The notes beneath the pieces are model-generated. The model worked only from the letters and a program-made list of their open reading frames with translations, did not search any database and had not been told where the DNA came from. Made by a program: the position numbers and the translations under genes. From Clitoria ternatea (lineage: Eukaryota; Streptophyta; Magnoliopsida; Fabales; Fabaceae), in assembly GCA_037962975.1 (NCBI GenBank), contig CM075669.1:87960001-88024000 (forward strand): a DNA stretch of 64,000 nt. Reading direction: 5' to 3'. Shown here in pieces: positions 1 to 11,560 of this stretch; the first letter of the stretch is position 1, and the number at the start of each line of letters is the position of its first letter.

Positions 1-285
1 GCGGTTCCGTTATAGCTATTGTCAGCGAAGGAAGCGCTAACAATAAAGGCGCTGATAATAGCACAAAAAACAACGTCAGCGTTTAAACCGCTAACATTAT
101 CTATGTATTGTCAGCGGTTATGGTGCGGAACCGCTGACAATAATCAAGCAATGTCAGCGGTTGTAGTTCGGAACCGCTGACAATAGTTACACAATGTCAG
201 CGGTTGTAGTGTGGAACCGCTGACAATAGTTTAAACATTGTCAGCGTTTTTAGATGGGAACCGCTGACAATAGTTTAGTTTTTTT
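1..285. repeat. Left subterminal hairpin repeats of the CACTA element
   Basis: Four or more tandem units spaced about 45-50 bp apart each hold an inverted pair GTCAGCGGTT / AACCGCTGAC. The clearest is 107-119 with 129-141: perfect 13-bp arms with a 9-nt loop. CACTA subterminal repeats are known as binding sites for the element's own TNPA-type protein; that role here is inferred from the family. Confidence 0.8.
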
Positions 286-839
286 TTAAATTTCAATTTA
301 TTTAGATACTAAGCCCTACCCCTGTATTAAATATTTTAATAAACAGATTCAAAACTATTGATATAGCAATATGAATACCTAAAGAATAGTAAAACACCAA
401 CTAACAATGTTTTAAAATTGGTTTAGTTTTATATACCTATATTACACACTACAATACTAATTCATACTAATTCCTGCATATAATAATTACCAATGAACAT
501 TGTAGCACTAAGTGATACCAAAACATAATTCATGAACTAATGGTTACAGTATCATATACCTATATTAAAGACAAAAATATACTAATTTTCATAATTATTT
601 CCCAAAAATAAAATATAACAATATTATCAGCGCAACATGAATACATCCACTAATAAATTTTATCAAGCCAAAGTATACATATATGTCATTATAGTATATT
701 CTAGTCTAAATAATTTTAAATCTTGCACATGATAATTGATCAATGAACATTATTTCAGTAAGACATACATTGTATCGTAATGAATTTTCAACCATCATTA
801 ATTAACAAAACTAATGAGTAACGCACAGAGTTAGCATTA

Positions 840-940
840 TACTACACCAAAGTGAAAAAACTGTGAGGCCACGGTTTACCCACGGTTTTGATGGCATGGT
901 CTAGGTAGCTGTGGTCTAAAAGAAAAGACCACGGTTTAAG
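840..940. repeat. Fragment resembling another CACTA terminus
   Basis: TACTACACCAAAGTG at 840-854 resembles a CACTA end with the first base changed. It is followed by direct and inverted copies of CCACGGTTT (about 869, 880 and 929), a subterminal motif different from GTCAGCGGTT. It is probably the broken end of a different CACTA family nested inside the first element. No partner end was found. Confidence 0.4.
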
Positions 941-2953
941 AGAAAATAATGAAGTTGAAGAGAAAATAAATATGTTCTTGATTAATATTATATAATGAAA
1001 GATAATTTATAATATTCTTTAATCAAATTCATTTTGTCATTTTGTCTTATCTATTAAACTCAATAAAATTTAAACATAAAAATAAAAAATAAATCAGATG
1101 ATCCAAAAAAGTCACAATGAGGTTTCTTACCTTCACTGATGGTGCAAGTAACTTATATAACACATAATAAATATAAGGAGTGAAATCTTCCAACCTTCTT
1201 AACATAATCTAGCAGATTCATTGCATGTCCTATACCCATTATATTATCAACACGTTGCTCAAAATAGGTACCCTACATAATACGTGATCCAGTTAAAATG
1301 CTAGAAAAATAAAACCACTTCAAATTTAATCCTAAGAAATCTTCAAATATTAAACTGCCTCCTAGGAAATATAGCAGCAACTGTAAATCCTTGACAATAA
1401 ATAATTTTAAGATAAGAATAGCTGTATTCATGTTGCTTTGAAAGAGAGTAGAATCAAACCTATATGATACACATTATGATCACTGACCATAGACAGAGTT
1501 CCTGATTTGAAATGATTGTCATTAACATAAAAGCACTCATCAGCTACCAGAATCATTTTAGGCAGTAGAAGACCTAAAACAGGGGATGAGGACTTTGCAA
1601 TTTTGCAATTCTGCATATAGTTAGTGGCAAAAACTAGCTAGCTCTTACTCCTTAATTTCTTAATCTCAATAATACTGGGTATTCAAGCATTTTACAACAT
1701 TTTGGTATCAACCAATCTTCTTCAGGGAAATGACCTGCATTTTCAATTCACTTTGGCTATGCTCCAAACACTTGAAATTTTTTCTTTTTTCAGAAAATAA
1801 ACATTAAAGAAAGTGTTTGGATTGAATTTTCTTTTTCTAGTCACACACATGAGACAGAATGATTTTTAACTTTTTAACAAAAATAACGTTTTGCTTTCAT
1901 TTGAATGGTTGAAAGTTAAGTAACTCAAGTTGGAAGTAAATAGTATGGATAGTAGCACTTTTTTTTGGGTTTATCACTTTTGAAGTGGATACATATATAA
2001 ATAAGAATTATACTTCATATAAGTTTATGAAGCAAAGGTTTATACATCTAAAAAATATAAATTGTATAAGACTAATATATAGTTCCAACTACTAACGCAA
2101 CAGAACACATGAAGTGATGTTTTCCATTTACAAGAATATGAAATTGACACACATGTATGTGAGAATATATATATTTCTACTTTCAAATTTCCAATTAACA
2201 TAAACTGTGTATATTTGTTAATTTCCTTTTGATCAAAAAAAACTTTACAGATAAAACTATATAAAGTTAAACTTTAGATTAGGACAAAGCCCTTCCTAAA
2301 ATAATAACTCTAAGATTAAATTCTTTGACATTACAAGTAAAACTTACACAAAAAGAAGTAATAGTAGTAGTACTGGAGTTGTGTATATAATATTCTGTAT
2401 ATATTAGTGAACGTAGAAAAGTTGTTCACTGTTCAATTATCTATAAAATTGAATAAGAAAAAAGTCACTGAACCTAAAAAGTATATATTTTACCCAAAAT
2501 TAGCTAGATACATAAGCTAAAGTGGTGACAAACCTACCAATTGGGAAACATAGAATGCAAATAATGCAAAGGCAATAAGAAAGTAACTCATAAGGAAAAA
2601 CAGAAAGCCATAATAGGCAGTAAAATATCAATTTTATAATATATAAATTCTAAGCCATTTCTCTTACGGTGCAAATTCAGCATCCTCTCCTACTGCATTC
2701 CAACATCCTTAATCTTTCATGTTCTTTAAATGTCAGATTGAATACTCACCATAATTTAAAATAATAACAACATTACAACTCATTGACACGACATGCTTGA
2801 ATCTCATGAACAAGAATTGATACCCTATGTGCAAGTACAACAAAAATTGGAAGCAAGTCTCATAAACTAGAAGAAAGAAAACATAATAAAAGTTGAGGAA
2901 AATATACCTTGTAGCCGTAACAGAGTTACGCAAGCTGAAAGTAGAGCGATGAA

Positions 2954-3083
2954 GAGGAAGAGTAATAGACTTACACAAGTCGTGATTCTAGTTCAAGTTA
3001 GGCGTATACACAGTTGTGAAGTGGAAGAGTAATAGAGTTGTGCAAATCACGGTTCTGGTTCGAGTTGGGCGCATACACAGTTG
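2954..3083. repeat. Two-copy tandem duplication, 67-bp period
   Basis: Two adjacent diverged copies (2954-3016 and 3021-3083) share GGAAGAGTAATAGA at the start and ATACACAGTTG at the end. They lie in the non-coding interior of the CACTA element. Confidence 0.7.
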
Positions 3084-3301
3084 ACAAAAATGGTGAGGTG
3101 GGCATAGGCAAAAAGAAAACCCTCTGATGATGGCTATCTATAAAGCCCCGATGGATTCAGTCATGGTCAAGTGTGAAGAGAACTAAGGGATTTGCTCACT
3201 GTGACAAAAAAAGGGAGCTTAAAGAATGGAGAAGGGAAAGTGTAGTACACTTTTGTAAAGTAAAGGACAACTATAATAAAAGACAAAAGAAATAAAAGCT
3301 T

Positions 3302-3399
3302 GTACCTGTGTCCAACGAGTGACCTGCACACAATATAAAATTCGTTCACTTAGTACCTGTGCTTCCAGCGAGCAGCGTGAAAATATAAAATTCATTCAC
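3302..3399. repeat. Two-copy tandem duplication, about 52-bp period
   Basis: GTACCTGTG...AATATAAAATTCGTTCAC is followed by GTACCTGTG...AATATAAAATTCATTCAC. The two adjacent imperfect copies lie just inside the right subterminal repeats of the CACTA element. Confidence 0.6.
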
Positions 3400-3555
3400 A
3401 TTGTCAGCGGTTAGCTATAGGAACCGCTGACAAAAACATTGTCAGCGCTTACAACAACAACCGCTTACTATAACTATGAAAATTGAATCAATGTCAGCGG
3501 TTGGACGGAACCGCTGACAAAAGTGGCGATACCTTTTGCATATTCTGTTGTAGTG
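3398..3555. repeat. Right subterminal repeats and terminus of the CACTA element
   Basis: Inverted pairs of GTCAGCGGTT occur at about 3403-3430 and 3493-3518, with degenerate copies between them. They are followed by the terminal GTAGTG ending at 3555. The array mirrors the one at the left edge of the window. Confidence 0.8.
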
Positions 3556-4080
3556 TTAGAACCTTAGGACTAGTGCCCTATAGGTAACCATGTCACACAA
3601 ATGGGATATACTCTGCCTTTATATTTTTGCCTAGCGGTATGCAAATTATTAGCCTTTCAAGTTGGCTTTTGCTATGTTTTGAAAAAAATGAAAAGATAAA
3701 AACAAGGTCGATATTTTGCATGACCCTGCCATTGTATATAGCAATTTAAGCAGGTTATTGGTTCTCTAAGTGCCTAACCATATATATGAAAAAGGATAAG
3801 GGGCACTTAAGGAATTAATAGTCACATTCATTGGTCCATTAATCTTTTAAGCAAATGGCATTTAGGGCTACCATCGAGCTTAAAAATATAACAGTCCAAT
3901 CCTTGTCATTTTGTTTTTTTTTTCTTCTTCATACTAATGTTTTTCCTTTTACATCATTATAGGTGGGAAGCATAACTCTAGTCGATTTTTGAAAACGAGC
4001 CAAAAGTTAATAAGGGTTTAAATGTTTGTGAGAGAATGAAAGAGACATGAAAAAAATAAGTTTCTAACCAAAGAAAGTTG

Positions 4081-5930
4081 ATTTCTCTAGCCTGTGTTAT
4101 CCGAGGAAGAAGATGAATGATCGTCAGAGATCCCACTCTGAGAACAAATATAGGGAGTTGTTGAAATTGTTGGAATTAGATGTGCAAGTGGAATGCATCA
4201 CTACCTTCACACAATACTATGATCCTAAGCTTTATTGCTTCATCTTCTTGGATTTCCAGTTGGCACCCACAATAGAGGAGTATGAGCAAATTTAGGGCTT
4301 ACCAATGAAAGGGAAACCATACCAATTTGCTGAACATTCCACATCTCTCGATAAAATAGCCAGAGTGTTGGGTTTGGATCCAGAAAATCTGAAACTGAAA
4401 AGGTTGAGATGAATCAAACTTGGGGTTTTGAGCAAGGGTTCCTAGAGAAACACGTGAATCACTTGGAAAATGAGAAGATGTAGGATGTCTTTATGGAAGT
4501 CTTTGCATTAAAAGTTAGCAATAAATCAAAACTTCAGTTTATTTTCTATAAAGAGTTTATGTTTATAGGTCGAATCTCACGTTAACTTCTGTTTGAGCTC
4601 AAAATAATCCAAATGTCACATGACGAGGGTTATGATTCCAAATAAGCATGCAAACAATTTTTTTATCACTTACTAATAAACATTATTTGCTTTTATTTTG
4701 GAAACAGAAGAAAAACAAGTAAAACTGATTCCCCGTCATCCTTAAAATACCTACGCTAAGGCCGAAGCAATGACAGACCTAGAGAAAAGCAATGAAGAGC
4801 TAAAGAATGAGATTAATCAGCTAAAAGAGCAACTTGTAGAGGCTCTTAGGCTACAAAGAGAAGCTCAAACAAAAGGGATCCCTCAAAGCATTATAGGGAA
4901 AAATTCTACAACATAAGTAAACCCTGGGAACACTACCCACCAGGAATATATTTGGCCTCCATATGAACTTTCACCTGGCTATAGCCCACCTTTTCTTCCT
5001 TATTAGGATCTTTTAAATCCATAAACTCACCAAACTTCCCAGGCCCATCAACCTACATCACTTACCCAAATACCCACTAGTGAGACTCCTATAACCCAAA
5101 CCATCCCAGCCACCACTAGACCCACCATTATGTCTTTCACCAATGTAAGGGAACCTGAAAAGCCTTGTTTTGTCCGAGTAATGCATCCTGGGGTGAAAAT
5201 GCATAGTCAAAAGAAAGATTACAAATCTAAAGGATAGGCTACGAGCCGTCAAGGGAAGTAGTTATGGTGTGGGAAATGTATTAGATTTATGCTTGGTGCT
5301 CGATGTCATTGTTCCCCCAAAATTTAAGATGCCTGAATTTGAAAGGTATAGGGGAACGTCTTGCCCTAGACAACACCTTATAATGTATATCCGAAGATGG
5401 GTTCATATGTGCATAATGAGAAGTTGCTTTCATTACTTCTAGGACAACTTAACTGGAGCAGCGGCGGTATACCAATCTGGAAAGAGGACATATCCGCACC
5501 TAGAAGGACCTAGCAGAAGCATTTATGAAACAATACAAGTATAATGTTGATTTGGCTTCAGATAGAATACAACTTTAGAATATTGTTATAAAAGAAGACA
5601 AGACATTCAAGGAGTATGCTCAAACGTGGAGAGAGGTGGCATCGTAGATTTTGCCGCCTTTATCTAAAAAAGAGACAATATCTACTTTTATTGACACACT
5701 ACAAGCCCTATTCTATGACAAAATGATTAGGAATATGCTGGCACATTTCATTGATATGGTTGTTATTGGAGAAATAGTAGAAGTAGGTGTAACAAGCGGA
5801 AAAATTATGGAAAATCCTACCCCCATTGCTGCTAAAAAACCCTTGGTTGGAGGAATGAAAAAAAAAGAGGGAGGGACACAACATGTGGCCTCATACCCAA
5901 GGCTATAAAATTATGAAGGAAAGTAAGTGC
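4081..5930 (+). pseudogene. Decayed Ogre/Tat-type Ty3/gypsy gag region
   Basis: Recognisable peptides occur in shifting frames separated by stops. The first block (about 4113-4500) includes DFQLAPTIEEYEQI and EHSTSLDKIARVLGL, typical of the N-terminal domain (DUF7745-like) that I associate with legume Ogre-type gag proteins. A coiled-coil stretch (LEKSNEELKNEINQLKEQL) lies at about 4779-4840. The gag core follows at about 5265-5910, including PKFKMPEFERYRGTSCPRQH, then TFKEYAQ-like residues, and finally STFIDTLQALFYDKM and VVIGEIVEVGVTSGKI (open from 5651 to 5908). Gag forms the particle shell of the retroelement. No protease, reverse transcriptase or integrase follows, so only a gag relict remains. 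Family naming is from memory of such proteins and needs a search. Confidence 0.6.
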
Positions 5931-6250
5931 ATAGATTAGTCGAACTCATACTTTTGTTTGACATTGAAATATTGTAAACATATTTAAAAGAAACAAAAAT
6001 ATTTTCATTAAATAGACAATGCAATAATTTTATAATCGTGTTGTATAATGAACTTCATCGGCACTGATGCTATAAAATTATAAAAGGAAATAGGTGTATA
6101 AATTACTCTATCTCGTACTTAAAGACAAAAATATTTTTTAAACAAAATCATGTAATAATTTTATAACGATGTCATATGATGTACTTCATCTACATCAATG
6201 CTATAAAATTGTGAAGGAAAGTAAGTGTATAGATTACTCTATCTTGTATT
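5895..6250. repeat. Three-copy imperfect repeat after the gag relict
   Basis: GCTATAAAATTATGAAGGAAAGTAAGTG recurs in diverged form at about 5901, 6069 and 6209, each followed by an ATAGATTA-like stretch. Spacing is about 168 and 140 bp. A local tandem amplification of AT-rich DNA is the simplest reading. Confidence 0.55.
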
Positions 6251-6504
6251 TTTCTTTAACATGAACTCCTTTGTTTTCTATTAAAAAATACAAGATATTT
6301 TAACTGTTTCTCAAAAAAAATAAATTATTTTTCAAATCCCAACAAAGAACTACATAACCTTGATTTCTTGGTGTATCTCAGAATACATAGGAGTAGGATC
6401 AATTCCCATTGGGTCCATTTTCCCTTTAAATAAATTTTTTCCTCTTTCCACATTTATTTATTTGTTGGGTTAATTTCAAAGTTATCTTAAAAATTGAATG
6501 ATTT

Positions 6505-6663
6505 AATTCGAGGTACCGTTCTTAGGAATGGGCAAATAAGGGTTTTAATACCTTCCTTATTTGTAGCCAACTCCCGAACTCAGAATTCTAAAGGGTTTTT
6601 ACAATATTTTACCCTTTTAAAAATAAAACAAAATTTTGGTGGTGACTCCATATTTTTAAACGC

Positions 6664-6665
<2 letters not shown>
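6505..6665 (+). repeat. LTR/leader-like relic of an Ogre-type element
   Basis: The stretch contains TACCTTCCTTATTTG, then GCCAACTCCCGAACTC, then GGTGGTGACTCCA. This order is, from memory, common in the leader or LTR edge of Ogre/Tat elements. It lies downstream of the gag relict and in the same orientation. No LTR boundary or primer site can be defined. Confidence 0.35.

Positions 6666-6695
<30 letters not shown>
6665..6695. repeat. (AT)n microsatellite
   Basis: Roughly fifteen consecutive AT dinucleotides. Confidence 0.9.
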
Positions 6696-6697
<2 letters not shown>

Positions 6698-7305
6698 GAT
6701 CGATATTTCATCACGTTGCGATAATTATGAAATATAGATGTGAACACATAATGGTTGATGTGTGGATCTCATAGCTGTGTACGACTTTTGATGTGATGAA
6801 TTTAAAGTGTAAGGCCAAGAAAGGCTCACCTATGGAAGATATGTCTAAGAATTGTATAAGTGTTGGAATTGGATATCATGTTATATAAATGCATTGTTAT
6901 AGATGTGTGTCATAAAGTTGTTTGAGTGATTGATAAAAGAGTCAATATGGTAGGCTGTATAATGCACAAAGTATGTGAATGTGTGAATGGATATGGTTGT
7001 AGGTAAAATTCTGTGGCAATATGATAGATAGGTCCCAAATTAGTATACTAAAACGTGTGTGATAATTGGAATTTCACACATCATGTAAAATGTTGTTTTG
7101 GCCTAAAAAGCTTCTGATGTGCATGAAACCCGATTGGGAGGGTGTTTTGGAACGGGACTTGGACCGTAGGCTAGATAATAACACATAAGTACTATGTACA
7201 AAGTTTGGTAGGGCTTGGACAAAGGTAAAATGGGCAGTAGAGCAATGGAATTTGGCAAAATTCTATAAAAAATTCTACATTTTCTATAGAATTTTACCAC
7301 TCCGC
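6696..7305. other. Intergenic repeat-derived DNA, no gene seen
   Basis: AT-rich sequence with many stops in all frames. The short minus-strand open frame at 7103-7300 shows no known motif. It is probably old retroelement DNA preceding the palindrome array. Confidence 0.4.
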
Positions 7306-7540
7306 ATAAGATAATTGATTCCTAGGTTGTGATAATCGATAACCAATCCCTTATCTAGGATATGAAAAGCTTTAATCCTAAATAATCGATTACTTAAAAT
7401 ATGGTAATCAATTACCCAAATCATGGTAATTGATTACCCAAGTATGATAATCAATCATCTTGACTCTGTTTCCCCCATATGGATTTTTATGTAGTGATAA
7501 TCGATTATGTTGGGATTTGTAATCGATATTCTGTTGGTTT
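7306..7540. repeat. Array of TAATCGATTA-type palindromes
   Basis: At least seven intact or one-off copies of TAATCGATTA or GTAATCGATTACC occur at irregular spacing of about 20-35 bp. Each is a short perfect or near-perfect palindrome. I recall similar runs in legume retroelement non-coding regions, but no element boundary is visible here. Confidence 0.6.
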
Positions 7541-8139
7541 TTTTACCCAAAGTGACCTTCCTAACTTTGTGTAGCTATTCTAAGGATCCCTTGACTTGTA
7601 TAGAGGGTATACATCTAGTATTTAGAAATTTTGAGTTGTGAATTTTAGGTATCACATATATTAGTCGTATCAAAGTGAGGCATTAGGTCCCATTACTGTT
7701 TATAAAGTGGAAGTGTTATAACTGGTAAAAATAATTCACACCAATTTTTTTTTATAACTATTATAAAAAATATTTTTTACACTGATTATCTTTATAACAA
7801 ATGTATAAAGTACTCGTTTTATACCCATTCTTTTTCGTTAATTTTTATCATGCTTGTTAAAAAAAACATGATGTGAAATATTGATTTTTAATATTGGTTA
7901 TTTTGATAATAAGTGTAAAAAATATCTTTTACATTAATTACTTAAATAATTTGTGTAAAAGCATTTTTACAGTAGTTATTAAAACAACCGGTGTGAAATT
8001 TAATTTTTTTCCCGTTTGTTTCAATAACCTATGTGAAAAATATTTTTTATACTAATTGTTAGAACAAATGGCATAAGAAATATTTTATAACTATTTATAC
8101 TTGTTTTTATGATTATTTTATTGAAAACAACAACATATA

Positions 8140-8847
8140 GATGACATTAGGGGTGAGCAAGTACTGGATTGGATTGGATTTCACGGAAAAAACAATCCGA
8201 TCCGATCAAATTTCATTGGATTGGATTGGATTGGATTTATGTAAATTTTTTTTGAAATCCAATCCAATCCAATCCGATCTAAATTGGTTTGGATTGGATT
8301 GGATAATTGGATATCCGACTAAAGAAAATTTATTATATTTTTTATGAAACTACAATATAAAAAAACTTCTAACATCTTAAAGTCCATGTCAAACATCACA
8401 ACATAGTACTTACTAGTGTTTAATAACACACATAATCAATAAAAATATAAATCAAATCCATTTTAACAATGCATTTAAATTTAAAATAAAATGAGAACAG
8501 TAGCTATGCCATATTTTTTTTATTAACGTGGGTGTGGATTGAGTATTTCTATTTTTTAACCTTGGATTAGGTATTCCCTTATTTGCTAAAGGGAAAAACA
8601 TGAGTATGTGAGAAAAAATATTAATATATATATATAATAAATAATATAAAAATAGGTTGGGTACTCATCGAGTACTCGGATTTTTAAACGTCAAATCCGA
8701 TATCCGATCCGATTATAATTGGATCTTGGTTGGATTGGATTGGATTTGATCCGATGACCAAAAAAATCCAATCCAATTTAATTGGATTGGATTGGATAAT
8801 CGGATTAAACGGGTAAATCTGACCCGCTGCTCAGCCCTAGATGACAT
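8140..8847. repeat. 8-bp target site duplication GATGACAT flanking the MITE
   Basis: GATGACAT occurs at 8140-8147 and again at 8840-8847, directly abutting both ends of the MITE. An 8-bp duplication is the hallmark of hAT-superfamily insertion. Confidence 0.9.
8148..8839. mobile_element. Non-autonomous hAT-type MITE, 692 bp
   Basis: The terminal inverted repeats are TAGGGGTGAGCA on the left and TGCTCAGCCCTA on the right (11 of 12 complementary), bounded by perfect 8-bp duplications. Both flanks of the interior consist of runs of GGATTGGATT and its complement AATCCAATCC (about 8167-8310 and 8728-8800), which could fold into a large stem. The centre is AT-rich and non-coding. The 68-residue open frame inside simply translates the GGATT repeats and is not a gene. 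Intact duplications and TIRs suggest a fairly recent insertion into older repeat DNA. Confidence 0.88.
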
Positions 8848-8930
8848 TTTATAAATTATTTAATTGAAAAATGCTTTCGTGAAATTAGTGCAAAAATGTC
8901 TTAGTACTGAATAGCGGCCGTCCTTTTTGA

Positions 8931-9650
8931 AAACAAAAAAAAAAAATAACAGTTGTTATTAAAACTTAAAATGAAAAATGAAAATAAGAAAAGGAAAGAA
9001 AACTTAATCCTAACAGTGATGATCAGTAGTGTGGGCTGTTTGTAATGGCATTCAATTCATTATTATGTGTTTTGAATTCGAAATTAAAATTCGCAATAAT
9101 CTTCTTTATTAATTCATGGGGTCTCCGGGCTTACTTGGGGAACATGTTTCTTGTTTGCTGCCATAACGATTTAGTATTTAACTATTTAACAGTGTCTTCA
9201 AATTGAAATAACACCAGTGGGCTAGTAGTTAGTCACATGTATACCCCAACTGTATTTGAGGATTTTTTTTGGCTATATAAAAAAGAATGGAAATTAACAT
9301 TAGGCACGTATTTGAAGTTTGAATTTCTACGCTTTGAGTTTACTAGAAAAAATATTTATAAAAACAGATATTTTTTTATAAATAAAACATTTATAAAGTA
9401 AATATTTTCTTCCTACAATGGGAGAAAGTAAATATTTTCTTCCTACAATGGGAGATAAATTTTGTTTCATATTTTAATAGATAATAAATTATTCTATTAC
9501 ATATCCAAAAAGCCTAGTTAAGTTAATTGAATAAAGTTTGTGAGTTGTTGTAAGTATTTTTTTAGAGTCAAGAAGACTTTGAAGAAATCTTAGATTTGTT
9601 GATAACTAACATTCATTATTCTAATTTAAGTAAAGTCATATTATGTTAAC
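8931..9650. other. AT-rich non-coding DNA, no gene seen
   Basis: There are stops in all frames. The only structure noticed is a 29-bp direct repeat, AGTAAATATTTTCTTCCTACAATGGGAGA (mentioned as its parts AGTAAATATTTTC and CTACAATGGGAG), at about 9398 and 9426. Confidence 0.4.
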
Positions 9651-9654
9651 ATGT

Positions 9655-11560
9655 GAAAGTTTATTTAAGTGTTTCAGGATATAAAGATTGGGCTATAAAA
9701 CAAAGGGGGAGTCTCTGCATAACAAAAGTTTGGTAGGACAAACCAAAGTTTGGTCAATAGCAACTCCATATCAGGACTCTTAAAATTAGAGAAAAGAAGC
9801 ATCTTTTGAAGAAACAAGAACTAGGAACGTTCTTCAAAGTAAAGTTCATCTCATCTAGATTTATACTAGACCCAGACTTGTTGAGCCATGCTTCATGTAT
9901 CAAGTATGTGGAAAAGTTCCTCTCCTCAAATTGAAGCTTTTCAACAACTAGACTCTATCCTCATATGTCATCAAGCTAGAAGCTGCTTTAGACCTCATGA
10001 ACCTTCTCAAGCAAGAATTTGATCGGGTTTGCTCTTAATTCATGAGTCTCATCATCAACATCTTATGGATCACCAGACCCAGAATTATTTCAAAAGTTTT
10101 TCCTGAACAAGTCTGGTCCTCAGTATGATGATTCTTTAAAAGCAGTTTCCATCAAAGCATCAAGGTGTTATTCTCGAAAAAAAGAGCACTCAAGCAAGGC
10201 AGATAAAGATAATCCTAAAGCATCTTTTTTTCATCAATATCCTATCAATTCAGAAAACCTCTGAATGGAAACTTTCCATCTTGGTGAAACTTATACTATC
10301 CTACTCTGCCTCTGTTCGCACAAGTCTCGAAAGTTCTTTGCCCTATGCCTCATGTGCAGAACGACTTTCTCTGACCAAAAACACTTGTCCGTTAAAGCAA
10401 AACACCCTTCAAGTATTATCTCTCAATGGTCATCCAATGGGTCTCTCATTCCTCAGTTGCATAGCTAAAGGAAAAACATATAAATTGCAACTATTCTTTT
10501 CTTCAGATGAAAAGAAGAGACGAGTGATTAAAGATGTGTGTGTGTAAAAGAGAGAGTCTGCGAGCAAAAGAAATAGAGAAAAAAGAAAAAGAAAATAGGC
10601 ACGTAGTGAAAGGTCTAAATGAAAAGAAAAACATGAAAATTATTCATGTAACAAAAGCTCAAGAAAATCATAAATGACAAAAGCACATAAAGAAAAAAAA
10701 TCAAAAAAAATGCCATTGAAGAAAAAGAAAGATCACTATGTGCATCTCATTCTAAATCTCAAAAGCCATAGTACCCGAAGACAGAGACATGCAATTAACT
10801 CGTCAATCCATCTCCTCTGTGAGCACAGTCTTTGACTAAGCTTTCAGACTTATTATGTATCTCACTTCTCCTATACTTTTACATGTATTAAGTCATCTAA
10901 AAAATAAGCATTTCCCTATCTGTACAAGTCTGATGAACAGACTCTTTGCTTAGCCTAGCTAAGTCAAAAGGCTTATTAATCTTGTTGTGTTAATTCTTCC
11001 AATTCTTTGTAGGTACAGGTCTAGTAGATCTGTTGGAAAACACTGTTGGCCTGAAGAGGCTTTAGAAAGAATACTTGGGTTTTAGCCAGGAGTGGCATGT
11101 GAAAGAATACTTAGGTCTGCCCTAAGAGTGGGTGGTGCAAAAGAATACTCTGTTTGAGCCAGGAGTGGTTGGTGTTAAGAATACTCAAAAGCATGTGATA
11201 TGTTTAAGTCAGGAGTGGCTGGATTCAATAATACTCAAGGGCACTGTTTGTGCAGCTCATGTAAAAAGGATAATTTTTCATAGTGAAAACCCTTCAAGTC
11301 TGAAGGTACTGGATGTAGCTTTTGTGTTAGAAGTGAACCAGTATAAATCTCTTGTGTGCTCTTTCTATCTTTACTCTTACAAGAGTCTGATGCATTCACG
11401 CTTATTTCCCTCGGTTACAAAAGTCTATTGCTTATTTCACTATGCAAAATGGTTCATTCGATTGAATGTAGCTTTTGGTTTGAAAAAGTGAAGAGACTTA
11501 TTCAACCTCCCCTTCTAAGTCTGTTCTCCAAACCATCATATTTAATATATTTTCGATTCC
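9655..11560 (+). repeat. Possible Copia (SIRE/Maximus-like) LTR or untranslated region relic
   Basis: The segment is non-coding, contains imperfect GAATACT-type repeats near 11065-11245, and ends in TTCAACCTCCCCTTCTAAGTC at about 11499-11519. Similar strings occur, from memory, near the end of legume SIRE-type Copia LTRs. No partner LTR, primer site or pol sequence is visible nearby. The open frames at 10265-10547 and 11132-11571 have no recognisable domains and I do not call them genes. Confidence 0.35.
11065..11250 (+). repeat. Imperfect tandem repeats with GAATACT and CAGGAGTGG
   Basis: Four to five units of about 36-52 bp alternate AGAATACT with CCAGGAGTGG or a variant (CTAAGAGTGG, TCAGGAGTGG). 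They look like diverged LTR-internal tandem repeats. Confidence 0.6.

Larger units (their letters stand above)
1..3555. mobile_element. CACTA (En/Spm) DNA transposon, right part; left end outside window
   Basis: The right end at 3546-3555 reads TGTTGTAGTG, the inverse complement of a CACTA-type terminus (CACTACAACA). Both ends carry dense subterminal copies of GTCAGCGGTT and its complement: about 1-285 on the left and 3398-3530 on the right. The pattern of short terminal repeats plus subterminal arrays is that of CACTA elements. The interior (285-3398) is AT-rich and I recognise no transposase in any frame, so this looks like a non-autonomous derivative. The left terminus and the 3-bp target duplication cannot be checked because the element begins before base 1. 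Confidence 0.8.
7690..8930. repeat. CACTA-like subterminal repeat field, split by a MITE
   Basis: Between about 7727 and 8110, TTTTTACAC or TTTTTATAC, then an AT spacer, then GTGTAAAAA or GTGTGAAAA recur in both orientations every 60-80 bp, with linkers such as ATTAAAACAACCGGTG. The same style resumes at 8848-8900, after the inserted MITE. The organisation matches CACTA subterminal regions. No CACTA terminus was located, so the class is an inference. Confidence 0.45.

Noticed and set aside
1..285. Regularly spaced repeats that might suggest a CRISPR array
   Set aside because: The units are degenerate palindromes without equal-length unique spacers, they lie at a CACTA end, and the window is plant nuclear DNA.
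8141..8347. 68-residue open frame in the MITE
   Set aside because: The peptide is a direct translation of GGATTGGATT repeats (WIGLD units).
10265..10547. Two overlapping open frames of 67 and 88 residues
   Set aside because: No recognisable domain, overlapping frames, and the surrounding DNA looks like LTR/untranslated retroelement sequence.
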